A stretch of 64,000 nt of DNA from Clostridia bacterium. GTDB lineage: Bacteria; Bacillota; Clostridia; Lachnospirales; Bianqueaceae. Every line of letters begins with the position of its first letter. The first letter of the stretch is position 1. A program made the translations under genes and the position numbers. The notes under the pieces were generated by a model. It was not told the origin of the DNA and did no database searches. It worked only from the letters and a program-made list of their open reading frames with translations. The stretch is from positions 35,101-99,100 of the forward strand of contig CAAFMN010000005.1 of NCBI GenBank assembly GCA_900764045.1, read 5' to 3'. Positions 23,976 to 32,269 of the stretch are shown in pieces.

Positions 23976-24596
23976 TTATTCAGCCATTAACTGCCGCTTC
24001 ATCACGACATCCAGTGCCTTACTGACCGCAGCGGCTACGACTACGCATACTACCGCTTCAATCACTCCGTTCAGACCGACAAAAGCTACTACAAAAGCGA
24101 ACCAATCCAAATCGCCTCTCATTCCCATGATGTAATCGCTTCCGCCGAAGAACAGCATCAGAAGGCCTACAAAGAAAACCGTATTGAGCAGCGCACCGCA
24201 CAAGCCCGTAACCGGATACGCAATCACCTTATGACGCGTCTTATCCACCCGAACCAAGCCCTTAAAGATCACTCCGCACAGAGTCCCCATCAGGATTCTG
24301 GGGAACATACACATAATAAAGGTGAATACCGGTTGAATTCCCATCAGGGTCGTACCAAACCAATCCAGTCCGAAGCACTGTACAAAACTGGTCAGTCCGA
24401 AGACCGCACCCAATACCGCACCGGCTCCCGGCCCCAAAATGATCGCGCCAATCACGACCGGAATCATCAAAAAAGTAATCTTAACAACACCGATCTGCAA
24501 ATACCCCAACGGAGTAAATGCCATCAACACAACGATCGCCGCAAGTATAGCCAACTGTACCATCTTGCCTGTCTTTGCCGAAACATTCTTCTGCAT
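23976..24596 (-). CDS. ECF transporter S-component, pantothenate suggested by context
   Basis: A 206-residue membrane protein with about six hydrophobic helices, including LAILAAIVVLMAFTPLGYLQ, IPVVIGAIILGPGAGAVLGA and TGLCGALLNTVFFVGLLML. Length and pattern fit the substrate-binding subunit of energy-coupling-factor vitamin transporters. No EcfA or EcfT gene is nearby, as expected for systems sharing one module. It stands directly upstream of coaX with a promoter before it, so pantothenate is the most economical substrate; this is inferred from context. Start ATG 24596 follows GCAGGAGGAATTGAAT. Confidence 0.82.
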   Translation of the reverse strand: MQKNVSAKTGKMVQLAILAAIVVLMAFTPLGYLQIGVVKITFLMIPVVIGAIILGPGAGAVLGAVFGLTSFVQCFGLDWFGTTLMGIQPVFTFIMCMFPRILMGTLCGVIFKGLVRVDKTRHKVIAYPVTGLCGALLNTVFFVGLLMLFFGGSDYIMGMRGDLDWFAFVVAFVGLNGVIEAVVCVVVAAAVSKALDVVMKRQLMAE

Positions 24597-24671
24597 ATTC
24601 AATTCCTCCTGCTATTGCTTTCATGTCAACGCCGAAAACGGTCGCTGCAAGCGAAATACAATGCAGTGCTT

Positions 24672-24700
24672 ATTATACTTTATATTCCGCGAATATGCAA
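24672..24700 (-). promoter_or_regulatory. sigma-A promoter for the ECF S-component and coaX
   Basis: Minus-strand TTGCAT (24695..24700), 17-base spacer, TATAAT (24672..24677). The leader is about 70 bases; no riboswitch fold was recognised in it. Confidence 0.75.
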
Positions 24701-24715
24701 GGATTTTTGAAATTT

Positions 24716-25096
24716 TTATAGCTGAACATGAAATACCGGATCGTCCTCCGCCTTTTTCAGCATCTCTGCCTCTTCCGGCGTCAGGACTCTCTCCAGAAAT
24801 ACTCTGTCTCTGAAGGATCCATTGGTCTGCGCCTTCATCTTCCGCAGATGATCCAGCTCCTCCATCGTGATGCCGCGCGCGTTCAGGATCGCGTTGATTA
24901 CCTCAACGATATCCGCCAGCTCCTCGATATTGCGGCCGGCCATATACTCGCGCATCTCCTCCTTCAGCTTCTCATGCAGCGCATACACATACTCCTGATC
25001 CTCCAGATGGCGGATCAAGGGCTTCATACCCTGCCGTTCCAGAATCTCCGGGACATGATCTCTCACCAGCTTATTGTAGGTCCTGTCCTTTTTCAT
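24716..25096 (-). CDS. MazG-like all-alpha NTP pyrophosphohydrolase
   Basis: A 126-residue protein of the all-alpha NTP-PPase superfamily. It opens with the family hallmark YNKLVRDHVPEIL, followed by LHEKLKEEMREYM and IEELADIVEVINAIL, whose Glu/Asp residues would bind Mg2+ (pattern E-x2-E...E-x2-D). Such proteins hydrolyse noncanonical nucleoside triphosphates; annotation pipelines often call them phosphoribosyl-ATP pyrophosphohydrolase, but no his operon is here. Start ATG 25096 is preferred over ATG 25105, which directly abuts the AAAGGGG site. It follows xpt by about 20 bases, suggesting joint purine salvage and nucleotide clean-up. Confidence 0.8.
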   Translation of the reverse strand: MKKDRTYNKLVRDHVPEILERQGMKPLIRHLEDQEYVYALHEKLKEEMREYMAGRNIEELADIVEVINAILNARGITMEELDHLRKMKAQTNGSFRDRVFLERVLTPEEAEMLKKAEDDPVFHVQL

Positions 25097-25117
25097 GCTG
25101 CCCATCCCCTTTACTCT

Positions 25118-25699
25118 TTATTGTGTGCGGAACTCAATCTCTCCCGTTTCCGCATTCATGCTCTCCACAATCGCAAGAGATTCGACCTGGATTCCCATAT
25201 CGCGGATCTTTTTTCCGCCCTCCTGAAATCCCTTCTCTACCGCAATGCCGACGCCCTCTACTGTACCGCCCGCACTCTGCACCAGCTCGATCAATCCCAG
25301 TGCCGCGCATCCATTGGCCATAAAATCATCGATAATCAGCACATGATCTTCCGGTCCCAAATACTTTTTGGAAACGATTACATTATATACCCGCTTATGT
25401 GTAAAAGACTCTACCCGGGTTGCATACACGTCCCCATCAATATTGATGCTGCTGCTCTTCTTGGCAAATACTACAGGTACGCCGAAATACTGAGCCGCTA
25501 TGCAGGCAATTCCGATTCCCGAAGCCTCAATGGTCAGGATCTTATCCACACGCTTGCCCTGAAACAGGCGCCGAAACTCCTTGCCCATCTCATTAAAAAG
25601 CTCAATATCCATTTGATGATTCAGAAAACTGTCCACTTTCAGTACGTTTTCCTCTTTAACCACTCCGTCCTTGCGGATTCTATTCTCTAATAATTTCAT
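25118..25699 (-). CDS. xpt: Xanthine phosphoribosyltransferase
   Basis: A 193-residue type I phosphoribosyltransferase converting xanthine and PRPP to XMP. The N-terminus MKLLENRIRKDGVVKEENVL is typical of Xpt. The PRPP loop is VLIIDDFMANGCAALGLIEL, and KILTIEASGIGIACIAAQYF forms the base-binding region. Length equals the B. subtilis enzyme (194). It has its own promoter with only a short leader, so the guanine riboswitch that controls xpt in Bacillus is absent here. A MazG-like gene follows in the same operon. Confidence 0.93.
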   Translation of the reverse strand: MKLLENRIRKDGVVKEENVLKVDSFLNHQMDIELFNEMGKEFRRLFQGKRVDKILTIEASGIGIACIAAQYFGVPVVFAKKSSSINIDGDVYATRVESFTHKRVYNVIVSKKYLGPEDHVLIIDDFMANGCAALGLIELVQSAGGTVEGVGIAVEKGFQEGGKKIRDMGIQVESLAIVESMNAETGEIEFRTQ

Positions 25700-25730
25700 G
25701 CGGATTTTCTCCTTTGCGAATCATGTGCTT

Positions 25731-25758
25731 ATTATAACATAAGTTTTTTAAAATGCAA
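25731..25758 (-). promoter_or_regulatory. sigma-A promoter of xpt
   Basis: Minus-strand TTGCAT (25753..25758), 16-base spacer, TATAAT (25731..25736), about 32 bases from the xpt start. Confidence 0.75.
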
Positions 25759-25784
25759 ATATCAATTGCTAAAAAAGCACAAAA

Positions 25785-25807
25785 AAGGCGGCGCAGCGCG
25801 CCGCCTT
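25785..25807 (-). terminator. Intrinsic terminator after the DUF624 gene
   Basis: AAGGCGGCGC / GCGCCGCCTT, 10-bp perfect stem with a 3-base loop, followed by a T6 run on the minus strand. Confidence 0.9.
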
Positions 25808-25812
25808 ACATT

Positions 25813-26778
25813 TTACTGTTTCTCTTTTTCTTCCGGTTCCTGTAAATCTTCTGTCTCTCCGGAACCTTGTCCTTCTTCTCCTTCCGGCTTCTCATCACCA
25901 TCCGCTCTTACGATGCGGTAATCATCCTCTTCCACCACATCTTTACCACTCTCATCCACTTTGACATAACGATATTCACCCTCGTCGTCAAACTTGGTCT
26001 GATTCATATAGCGATTGATAATTGCCTGGCGCTCCGCGTCCAGGCTGAAGCCTTCCAGTTCTTCCTTCTCCAGCTCTTCATCCTCTGAGGGCATATAGTT
26101 TCTGAATACCCTCTCCAGAAGCGCCGCCGCCAGATACATATAGAGTCCGGGAATCACGAAGATTAAACCCATGTTGACAAACAAACACAGATATACACTG
26201 CCGACAAAAAGCGCTGCCAGGACAACCGTCGTCAGCAGATGCTTATTCGCCATAAGGAAGCCATACTTGAAATAATGCTTTACCGGCATCTCAAAACGCG
26301 CGATGAGCGCCGGAACGTATAAGCTCAGGAAGATGAACTCCATCCCCACCAACGCTTCCAACGGGATCAGAATATAAGCGGAAAATCCGAAACTCGCCCG
26401 GTTATATATGATCAGCCACAGATTGTACAGAATGAGCGCGACCAGCGTGGTAATCACAAGGCTCAGAATCATGCAGTCCTTGTAATTGGTCTTATAGGCA
26501 TGCCAGAAATCCCGCATAGTATAAGTATCTACCCCTCGCTGCTTCTTTCCCATAGTATAGACAACTGCACAGGTTGCCGGGCACCAATGCAGGATAAAGA
26601 TATACATCAATATCAGTCCCACTACCGGCGGAACATAAGCCAGAAGACCCGTAGACAGCAGAATCATGATCGGCAGAACTCCGCCCATCACTGTCCACAC
26701 CGCACTCAGCATGATCATGTCAAACAAAAGCGTCCCATATTTGACAAAGGGGCCGTCCATACTAAAAAAACCAGCCAT
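25813..26778 (-). CDS. DUF624 (YesL-like) membrane protein with acidic C-terminal tail
   Basis: A 321-residue protein. The N-terminal about 210 residues carry five to six hydrophobic helices and the DUF624/YesL pattern (MDGPFVKYGTLLFDMIMLSA, then MRDFWHAYKTNYKDCMILSL). YesL is often encoded beside sugar transporters, but none is adjacent here. The last about 100 residues are hydrophilic and end in an acidic Glu/Gly-rich tail (GDEKPEGEEGQGSGETEDLQ), longer than usual for the family. Start ATG 26778 is set by GGAGGAGATACAAT. Single-gene unit with promoter and terminator. Function unknown. Confidence 0.82.
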   Translation of the reverse strand: MAGFFSMDGPFVKYGTLLFDMIMLSAVWTVMGGVLPIMILLSTGLLAYVPPVVGLILMYIFILHWCPATCAVVYTMGKKQRGVDTYTMRDFWHAYKTNYKDCMILSLVITTLVALILYNLWLIIYNRASFGFSAYILIPLEALVGMEFIFLSLYVPALIARFEMPVKHYFKYGFLMANKHLLTTVVLAALFVGSVYLCLFVNMGLIFVIPGLYMYLAAALLERVFRNYMPSEDEELEKEELEGFSLDAERQAIINRYMNQTKFDDEGEYRYVKVDESGKDVVEEDDYRIVRADGDEKPEGEEGQGSGETEDLQEPEEKEKQ

Positions 26779-26809
26779 ATTGTATCTCCTCCAAATCTGA
26801 ATTGTTATC

Positions 26810-26838
26810 ATTATACCTTATTTTTTTGCTTGAAACAA
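26810..26838 (-). promoter_or_regulatory. sigma-A promoter of the DUF624 gene
   Basis: Minus-strand TTGTTT (26833..26838), 17-base spacer, TATAAT (26810..26815). Confidence 0.7.
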
Positions 26839-26918
26839 CCTTAGTTTGTATCCTTTTTATGAACAGTTTGTAAAATTCGTCCTATCTCTTCCGTTTCTTA
26901 TAAAATCCGCCTTTTCTA

Positions 26919-26947
26919 TTGAATTATTCTTTAAAAAATGGTACACT
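26919..26947 (+). promoter_or_regulatory. probable sigma-A promoter of the Na/Pi symporter gene
   Basis: TTGAAT (26919..26924), 17-base spacer, TACACT (26942..26947), about 28 bases upstream of the start codon. Confidence 0.55.
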
Positions 26948-26974
26948 GTAAAAGGTATGTAAAAATAAATCAGG

Positions 26975-28915
26975 ATGGTGGCAATATTGAATCTAATATC
27001 TTATCTTCCTCTGCTGGCCGGTATCGGGCTCTTCCTGTACGGTATGAATCTGCTCGGCAAATCTCTGGAACGTATGGCCGGAGCCAAGCTGGAAAAAACG
27101 CTGGAAAAGCTGACCGACAATATTTTCAAAGGGGTCCTTCTGGGAACGGGAGTCACCGCCGTCATTCAGAGTTCGGCCGCTACCACAATCATGGTGGTAG
27201 GTCTTCTGAACGCTGGTATCATGAAGCTCTCCCAGGCACTTCCGGTCATCATGGGCGCCAATATCGGAACCACTGTCACCGGACAGCTGCTACGCTTGGG
27301 CGATATCAGTGAAAGCAATTTCTTCCTATCTCTATTGAAGCCCTCTTCCTTCGGGCCGATTCTAATCGCGGTCGGTGCGTTTCTGATCATTTTCTCCAAA
27401 GTTCACAGCCGTAAAACCTGGGGAAATCTCCTGATCGGCTTGGGAATGCTCTTTTTCGGTATGAATACGATGGAGATCACACTGTCTCCCTTAGGAGAAC
27501 AGCCTTGGTTTCAAAACCTTCTGGTCATGTTCCAGAATCCGCTGCTTGGAATCTTTGTAGGCTTTCTGGTTACTGCCCTTCTGCAGAGCTCCTCAGCCTC
27601 CATCGGTATCTTGCAGGCGCTCTCCATTACCGGTGCGCTGACCTATTCCAATATGATTCCGCTGGTTCTTGGACAAAACATCGGTTCCTGTATTCCGGTG
27701 CTTCTGGCCGCTATCGGAACGAGTAAGAACTCCAAGCGCGCCGTATTCATGCATCTGACGTTCAATATCTTAGGTACACTTTTCTTTATCATTGGAATCT
27801 ACGGCGGAAATCTGCTGTTCCACTTCTCTTTCTGGGATACAGCGGTTACCCGCGGTAATATCGCTGATTTCCACACGGTTTTCAATATCGTTACGGTTCT
27901 GGTTCTGCTTCCCTTCTGCAAGCAGTTTGTCCGGATGTCTCAATGTTTCATCAAGGACAACGAATCGCCGACTGCCAACTCCGCTGCCGGTGAAGCGGAA
28001 TTGGCCCGCCTGGACGATCTGTTCCTGTCCACTCCTTCCATGGCTCTGAATCAGGCCCGTAAGGTCGTCATCGAAATGGGCAACACCGCCCTCGCTTCCT
28101 TTGATCTCGCGCGCAAGCTTCATCTTCACTATTCTCAGGAAGATGCCGCGCAACTGGAACGTATGGAAGATTTTATGGATCGCGCCGAGAATACTCTGAA
28201 TAACTACATTCTGAAGATCACACCGCATCGTCTCAGCAATGCCGAGAATAATATGTCCACCGAAATGCTGCACGCGATAGGCAATTTTGAAAGGATCGGC
28301 GATCACTGCATCAATATTCTGGATGTCGCCCGATATAATGCGGAAAACAATGTCACTTATTCTGAGACCGGCTGGAAGGAACTGAACACCATCATGGATG
28401 CCACGCATGAGGTCCTGGAGGTTACAGCACGCATGTATGCCAATAATGATCCAGAAGAGGCCTCTCATGTAGAGCCCTATGAAGATGTCATCGACAGTCT
28501 TCAGGCCCGTCTGAAAGATCGTCATATCGAGCGGCTGCGTCTGGGATTATGCAATGTATCGAGCGGAATCTCCTTTCTGGAGATCTTGACCAGTCTGGAA
28601 CGCATCTCCGACCACTGCTCAAACATCGCGCTCAATATCATCCAGATGAATTCAAAAGATTATACGAATTTCGCATATCATTCGCATGTAAGCAATGGAC
28701 CGAAGCTTTCGGATTCTCCAGAATTCAAGGTTCATACCGAATATTTCCGCCATAAATATGAGCTGCCTGAGGATCAGGAAATCCTGCGTCTGAAGGCCCA
28801 GGAGCAGGCCCTTGCCAATGCAGAAACAGTGATGGACGAAGCCCCTCCCGTCACAGAAAAAGAACAAAAGGCTATTAAGAAGAAGAAAAAGAATAAAAAA
28901 GAGAAATCGGAGTGA
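26975..28915 (+). CDS. Na+/phosphate symporter with PhoU-like C-terminal domain
   Basis: A 646-residue NptA/PNaS-family protein. Two inverted repeats of the transport core carry the signature QSSAATT (near residue 65) and QSSSAS (near 205), each followed by GANIGTT- or GQNIGS-type segments. Residues about 340-575 form two PhoU-like helical repeats. The C-terminus is a Lys-rich tail (KKKKNKKEKSE). It would import inorganic phosphate with sodium. The first ATG at 26975 has a poor ribosome site; TTG at 26987 has GGTGG five bases upstream and may be the true start. Its stop codon lies inside the terminator stem it shares with gltX. Confidence 0.92.
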   Translation: MVAILNLISYLPLLAGIGLFLYGMNLLGKSLERMAGAKLEKTLEKLTDNIFKGVLLGTGVTAVIQSSAATTIMVVGLLNAGIMKLSQALPVIMGANIGTTVTGQLLRLGDISESNFFLSLLKPSSFGPILIAVGAFLIIFSKVHSRKTWGNLLIGLGMLFFGMNTMEITLSPLGEQPWFQNLLVMFQNPLLGIFVGFLVTALLQSSSASIGILQALSITGALTYSNMIPLVLGQNIGSCIPVLLAAIGTSKNSKRAVFMHLTFNILGTLFFIIGIYGGNLLFHFSFWDTAVTRGNIADFHTVFNIVTVLVLLPFCKQFVRMSQCFIKDNESPTANSAAGEAELARLDDLFLSTPSMALNQARKVVIEMGNTALASFDLARKLHLHYSQEDAAQLERMEDFMDRAENTLNNYILKITPHRLSNAENNMSTEMLHAIGNFERIGDHCINILDVARYNAENNVTYSETGWKELNTIMDATHEVLEVTARMYANNDPEEASHVEPYEDVIDSLQARLKDRHIERLRLGLCNVSSGISFLEILTSLERISDHCSNIALNIIQMNSKDYTNFAYHSHVSNGPKLSDSPEFKVHTEYFRHKYELPEDQEILRLKAQEQALANAETVMDEAPPVTEKEQKAIKKKKKNKKEKSE

Positions 28916-28938
28916 TTCACTCCGATTTCTCTTTTTTT
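28901..28938. terminator. Bidirectional terminator between the Na/Pi symporter and gltX
   Basis: GAGAAATCGGAGTG / CACTCCGATTTCTC, 14-bp perfect stem with a 3-base loop and a T run on the plus strand; the opposite flank is A-rich, giving a T run on the minus strand too. The symporter stop codon is inside the stem. Confidence 0.92.
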
Positions 28939-30574
28939 AACCGTGTAATCTCTGTACGACCCGATCCGCTCCCAGAAGCCCACAGACCTGTGCGAGATCC
29001 GGGGACTGCGCCCGTCCGGTAATCGCAACGCGAAGCACCATGGACAGATCCGCAACCGAACCGGCGTAGGCTGACGGATCCTTTTTATAGGCCTTCATAT
29101 CAGCACAGAGGTTGTACTTAGGACACATCTCCTTCAGTCTCGCAAACCACTGGTTACTGTCATCTTCCGGATGATAGACACTCTTATAGTCCTCCAGAAT
29201 CTGCCGGATGGTCTCTGCCGGCAGCGCGGGCATCTGAGAATCGTCCCGCTCGAACAGCTCGTCAAAGAAGAAGGACATATACGGCTTTACCTCGCTCCAA
29301 AGCGCGATATCCTTACGAGGCTTCTTACCGCCGCGCCCAATCGCCAGAATTGCCTTGGAGTATTCCGGATCCCTGGTCAAAAGGATGTAGAACTCCGGAT
29401 CATTCTCCTGCGCCCAGGCAGCCACCTGCCAATAGACTTCCTCCGCACTCATGCGGCTGATCACATTCTTGCTGACATCGGTCAGTTTATCAATATCAAA
29501 CAACGCTCCGGATCCGCTCATCTTCGCCGTCGTAAACTTAAAGTCTTCCATCGGGGCTGTCGGATTGGCCATCCGCCACTCTTCAAAATTGGAGTTGAGC
29601 ATCGTCATCAGGTATTCCAATACCGATGCTGTCGGGTATCCCAACTGCCGATAGAAGCTGAGCGCGAGCTCCGGATCCTTACGCTTGGATAACTTCCTCT
29701 TGGCGCCTGTCTCCGGATCGATCTTCATCAGCTGTGCTGTATGCAGATACTTGGGCGGCTTCCACCCCAGTGTCTGAAACATCTGCAGATGCATGGGCAA
29801 TGTGGGCAGCCATTCCTCGCCGCGAACTACGTGCGTTGTTCCCATGAGGTGATCATCGATCACATGCGCGAAATGATAGGTCGGGATTCCATCCGACTTC
29901 AGCAATACCAGATCCTGGTCATTTTCAGTCAGCTCCAGCTTTCCCTTAACAAGGTCATTGTGGAAAATCTTATGCTCTACATTTCCATTGGATCTAAAAC
30001 GTACCACATAGGGGATTCCCGCCGCGATTTTGGCCTGGATCTCCTCCAATGTCAGATTTCTGCACTTGGCGTATTTGCCATAATAGCCAAAGTTCTCCTT
30101 AGCGGCTTCCTGCTGTGCGCGCATCTGGGCCAGCTCTTCTTCTGTACAGAAACAGGGATACGCGTGCCCCTGCTCTACCAGTGCTTTGGCAAATACATGA
30201 TAGATCTCCTTGCGCTGACGCTGATAATAGGGACCGTACTCTCCCTTTTCTCCTTCCAGCGTCGCTCCTTCATCCGGATGAAGGCCAAAACTCTGGAAAG
30301 CTTCTATAATCATACGGACTCCGCCCTCAACGGCTCTCTTCTGGTCTGTATCCTCAATTCTCAGATAGAATACGCCGCCAGATTGATGCGCCAGCCGCTC
30401 ATCCACCAACGCTCCATAGAGATTTCCCAAATGCATAAATCCTGTAGGGCTCGGCGCGATTCTAGTCACCTTCGCCCCTTCCGGCAGTTCTCTTGCCGGA
30501 TAACGTGCGATCACATCCTCCGGCGACTCCGTCACCTGGGGAAACAACAGCTCTGCCAACGCTTTTGTATCCAT
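28937..30574 (-). CDS. gltX: Glutamyl-tRNA synthetase
   Basis: A 545-residue class I aminoacyl-tRNA synthetase. The HIGH-equivalent is in RIAPSPTGFMHLGNLYGAL (about 38-56), and the KMSKS-equivalent is KRKLSKRKDPELAL. The family is usually about 480-500 residues; this longer version is known in Clostridia. It may also charge tRNA-Gln, since many Clostridia use the GatCAB route (general knowledge). Start ATG 30574 is supported by GGGAGGAAGAAAAGA. It is the last gene of the nine-gene ylqF operon and ends in a bidirectional terminator. Confidence 0.93.
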   Translation of the reverse strand: MDTKALAELLFPQVTESPEDVIARYPARELPEGAKVTRIAPSPTGFMHLGNLYGALVDERLAHQSGGVFYLRIEDTDQKRAVEGGVRMIIEAFQSFGLHPDEGATLEGEKGEYGPYYQRQRKEIYHVFAKALVEQGHAYPCFCTEEELAQMRAQQEAAKENFGYYGKYAKCRNLTLEEIQAKIAAGIPYVVRFRSNGNVEHKIFHNDLVKGKLELTENDQDLVLLKSDGIPTYHFAHVIDDHLMGTTHVVRGEEWLPTLPMHLQMFQTLGWKPPKYLHTAQLMKIDPETGAKRKLSKRKDPELALSFYRQLGYPTASVLEYLMTMLNSNFEEWRMANPTAPMEDFKFTTAKMSGSGALFDIDKLTDVSKNVISRMSAEEVYWQVAAWAQENDPEFYILLTRDPEYSKAILAIGRGGKKPRKDIALWSEVKPYMSFFFDELFERDDSQMPALPAETIRQILEDYKSVYHPEDDSNQWFARLKEMCPKYNLCADMKAYKKDPSAYAGSVADLSMVLRVAITGRAQSPDLAQVCGLLGADRVVQRLHG

Positions 30575-30591
30575 TCTTTTCTTCCTCCCTG

Positions 30592-31629
30592 TTACTGTTT
30601 CCATTGCAGGCCGTAACGCTGCACCAAAAGATCCGCCGACAAATCCTCTGACTTACGGTCTCGGTTCATCAACAGCCTCTGCACCTCGCCCACCGGCAAT
30701 CCTTCATATAATATACGGTATACGCATTCTGTGATTGGCATCTCGATCTGATACCTCTCGATAAATGCCTTGGCGGCCCGGGCCGTATAGGCTCCCTCTA
30801 CCACCATCTTAACCTCTTCCATCGCTTCATTCAGTGTTTTGCCCTGTCCGATCAAAATTCCGGCGCGCCGATTGCGGCTATGCATGCTGGTACAGGTTAC
30901 GATCAGATCCCCAATACCGGAGAGCCCGTTAAACGTATGGAAATCAGCCCCCATCGCCATGCCAAGACGCGACATCTCCGTGATCCCTCGGGTCATGAGA
31001 GCGGCCTTGGTATTGTCTCCATAGCCCATACCATCCGATATTCCGCAAGCCAAGGCAATCACGTTTTTCAATGCGCCTCCCAGTTCCACGCCGACAAGGT
31101 CCGGATTGGTATAAACCCGGAAGTACTCATTCATAAAAAGCTCCTGCGTCGTCTGTGCAGCGCTCCTGGACTCCGATGCCGCAACAACGGAAGTCGGAAT
31201 CTTTCTGGAGACCTCCTCCGCATGGGATGGTCCGGAGAGAACGGCTACAGGATTCGTGGGACATATCTCTGCGATCACCTGAGCCAAAGTCTTGAGCGTC
31301 TGCGCCTCCAACCCCTTGGCTACATTGATCAGAAGCGTTTCCGGCTGGATATGCTCGCAAAAGCTCTGAAGCGTTGCCCGCAGATATTGCGACGGTGTCG
31401 CCAGTACAACCGCCTCTGTCCCTGTCAAAGCCTCTTCTGCCTGATGCGTAAAATGCACGCCTTCCGGGATCCGAACTCCCGGCAAAAACGCCCGATGCTC
31501 CCGATCCCTTGAAAGGACTTGGTATTCCGCCTCATTATAGGACCACAGCCATACTTCATGACCGTTTTCACACAGTAGAATCGCCAGTGCCGTTCCCCAG
31601 CTGCCGGATCCCATTACCGCGACCTTCAT
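30592..31629 (-). CDS. gpsA: NAD(P)H-dependent glycerol-3-phosphate dehydrogenase
   Basis: A 345-residue enzyme reducing dihydroxyacetone phosphate to sn-glycerol-3-phosphate for phospholipids. The dinucleotide motif is VMGSGSWGTALAILL; the catalytic Lys region is ELGGALKNVIALACGISDGM; FNGLSGIGDLIVTCTS and SRNRRAG are further family blocks. It overlaps plsY by 4 bases, so the precursor-making enzyme and the acyltransferase that uses it are translationally coupled. Confidence 0.95.
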   Translation of the reverse strand: MKVAVMGSGSWGTALAILLCENGHEVWLWSYNEAEYQVLSRDREHRAFLPGVRIPEGVHFTHQAEEALTGTEAVVLATPSQYLRATLQSFCEHIQPETLLINVAKGLEAQTLKTLAQVIAEICPTNPVAVLSGPSHAEEVSRKIPTSVVAASESRSAAQTTQELFMNEYFRVYTNPDLVGVELGGALKNVIALACGISDGMGYGDNTKAALMTRGITEMSRLGMAMGADFHTFNGLSGIGDLIVTCTSMHSRNRRAGILIGQGKTLNEAMEEVKMVVEGAYTARAAKAFIERYQIEMPITECVYRILYEGLPVGEVQRLLMNRDRKSEDLSADLLVQRYGLQWKQ

Positions 31630-32258
31630 GTCTGATCCTCCTGCCGGATCACGACTTTCTGGCCCATCTTACGCTCCGTACCTGCCATAAGGCGCTGAAT
31701 ATTGGAGCGATGCCGCCAGTAGATCATCACGGTAAAGAACAGGGACAGCAGAAAAATCTCCAGCCCGTGGGGCTGCCCCAGATAGAAGACCAGCGTACAC
31801 AGGGGAAATATTGTAACGAAAAGGAGTGAGGCTACCGACATGTAGCGTGTTACTGCCAGCACGATCAGTGCCGGAACTCCTGCAATCAGGAGAATCCGCC
31901 AATCCATACAGGCCATGATGCCGATCGTGACCGCTACGCCCTTGCCGCCGCGAAATCCCATATAAAACGGAAAATTATGTCCCAGTACCGCGCCTACTCC
32001 CGTAAAGAGCAGAAGCTGCTTCTGATCATATCCAAAGAGAAGCGAAGTCACCACCATGGCCAGGATTCCCTTCAGAATATCTCCTGCCATACAGGCCAGT
32101 CCCACCTTGGTCCCCAGCACCCGTATCGCATTGGTCGCGCCGGAATTGCCACTGCCGTAATTCCGAATATCGATATGCTTCCATACTTTTCCAACAATAT
32201 ATGCCGTCTGAATACAGCCAAAGGCATATCCCAGCAATATGCACCAGAGTCTTTCCAT
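31626..32258 (-). CDS. plsY: Acyl-phosphate:glycerol-3-phosphate acyltransferase
   Basis: A 210-residue membrane enzyme acylating glycerol-3-phosphate with acyl-phosphate. The three PlsY motifs are visible: YGSGNSGATNAIRVLG, GHNFPFYMGFRGGKGVAVT and, weaker, YLGQPHGLEIFLLSLFF and RHRSNIQRLMAGTERK. Several hydrophobic helices span the length. It lies between der and gpsA in the nine-gene operon, overlapping gpsA by 4 bases. Confidence 0.94.
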   Translation of the reverse strand: MERLWCILLGYAFGCIQTAYIVGKVWKHIDIRNYGSGNSGATNAIRVLGTKVGLACMAGDILKGILAMVVTSLLFGYDQKQLLLFTGVGAVLGHNFPFYMGFRGGKGVAVTIGIMACMDWRILLIAGVPALIVLAVTRYMSVASLLFVTIFPLCTLVFYLGQPHGLEIFLLSLFFTVMIYWRHRSNIQRLMAGTERKMGQKVVIRQEDQT

Positions 32259-32269
32259 AATAAGCCTCC

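Noticed and set aside
24603..24665. Riboswitch in the leader of the ECF S-component gene.
   Set aside because: The leader is about 65 bases, with no recognisable aptamer or alternative stems.
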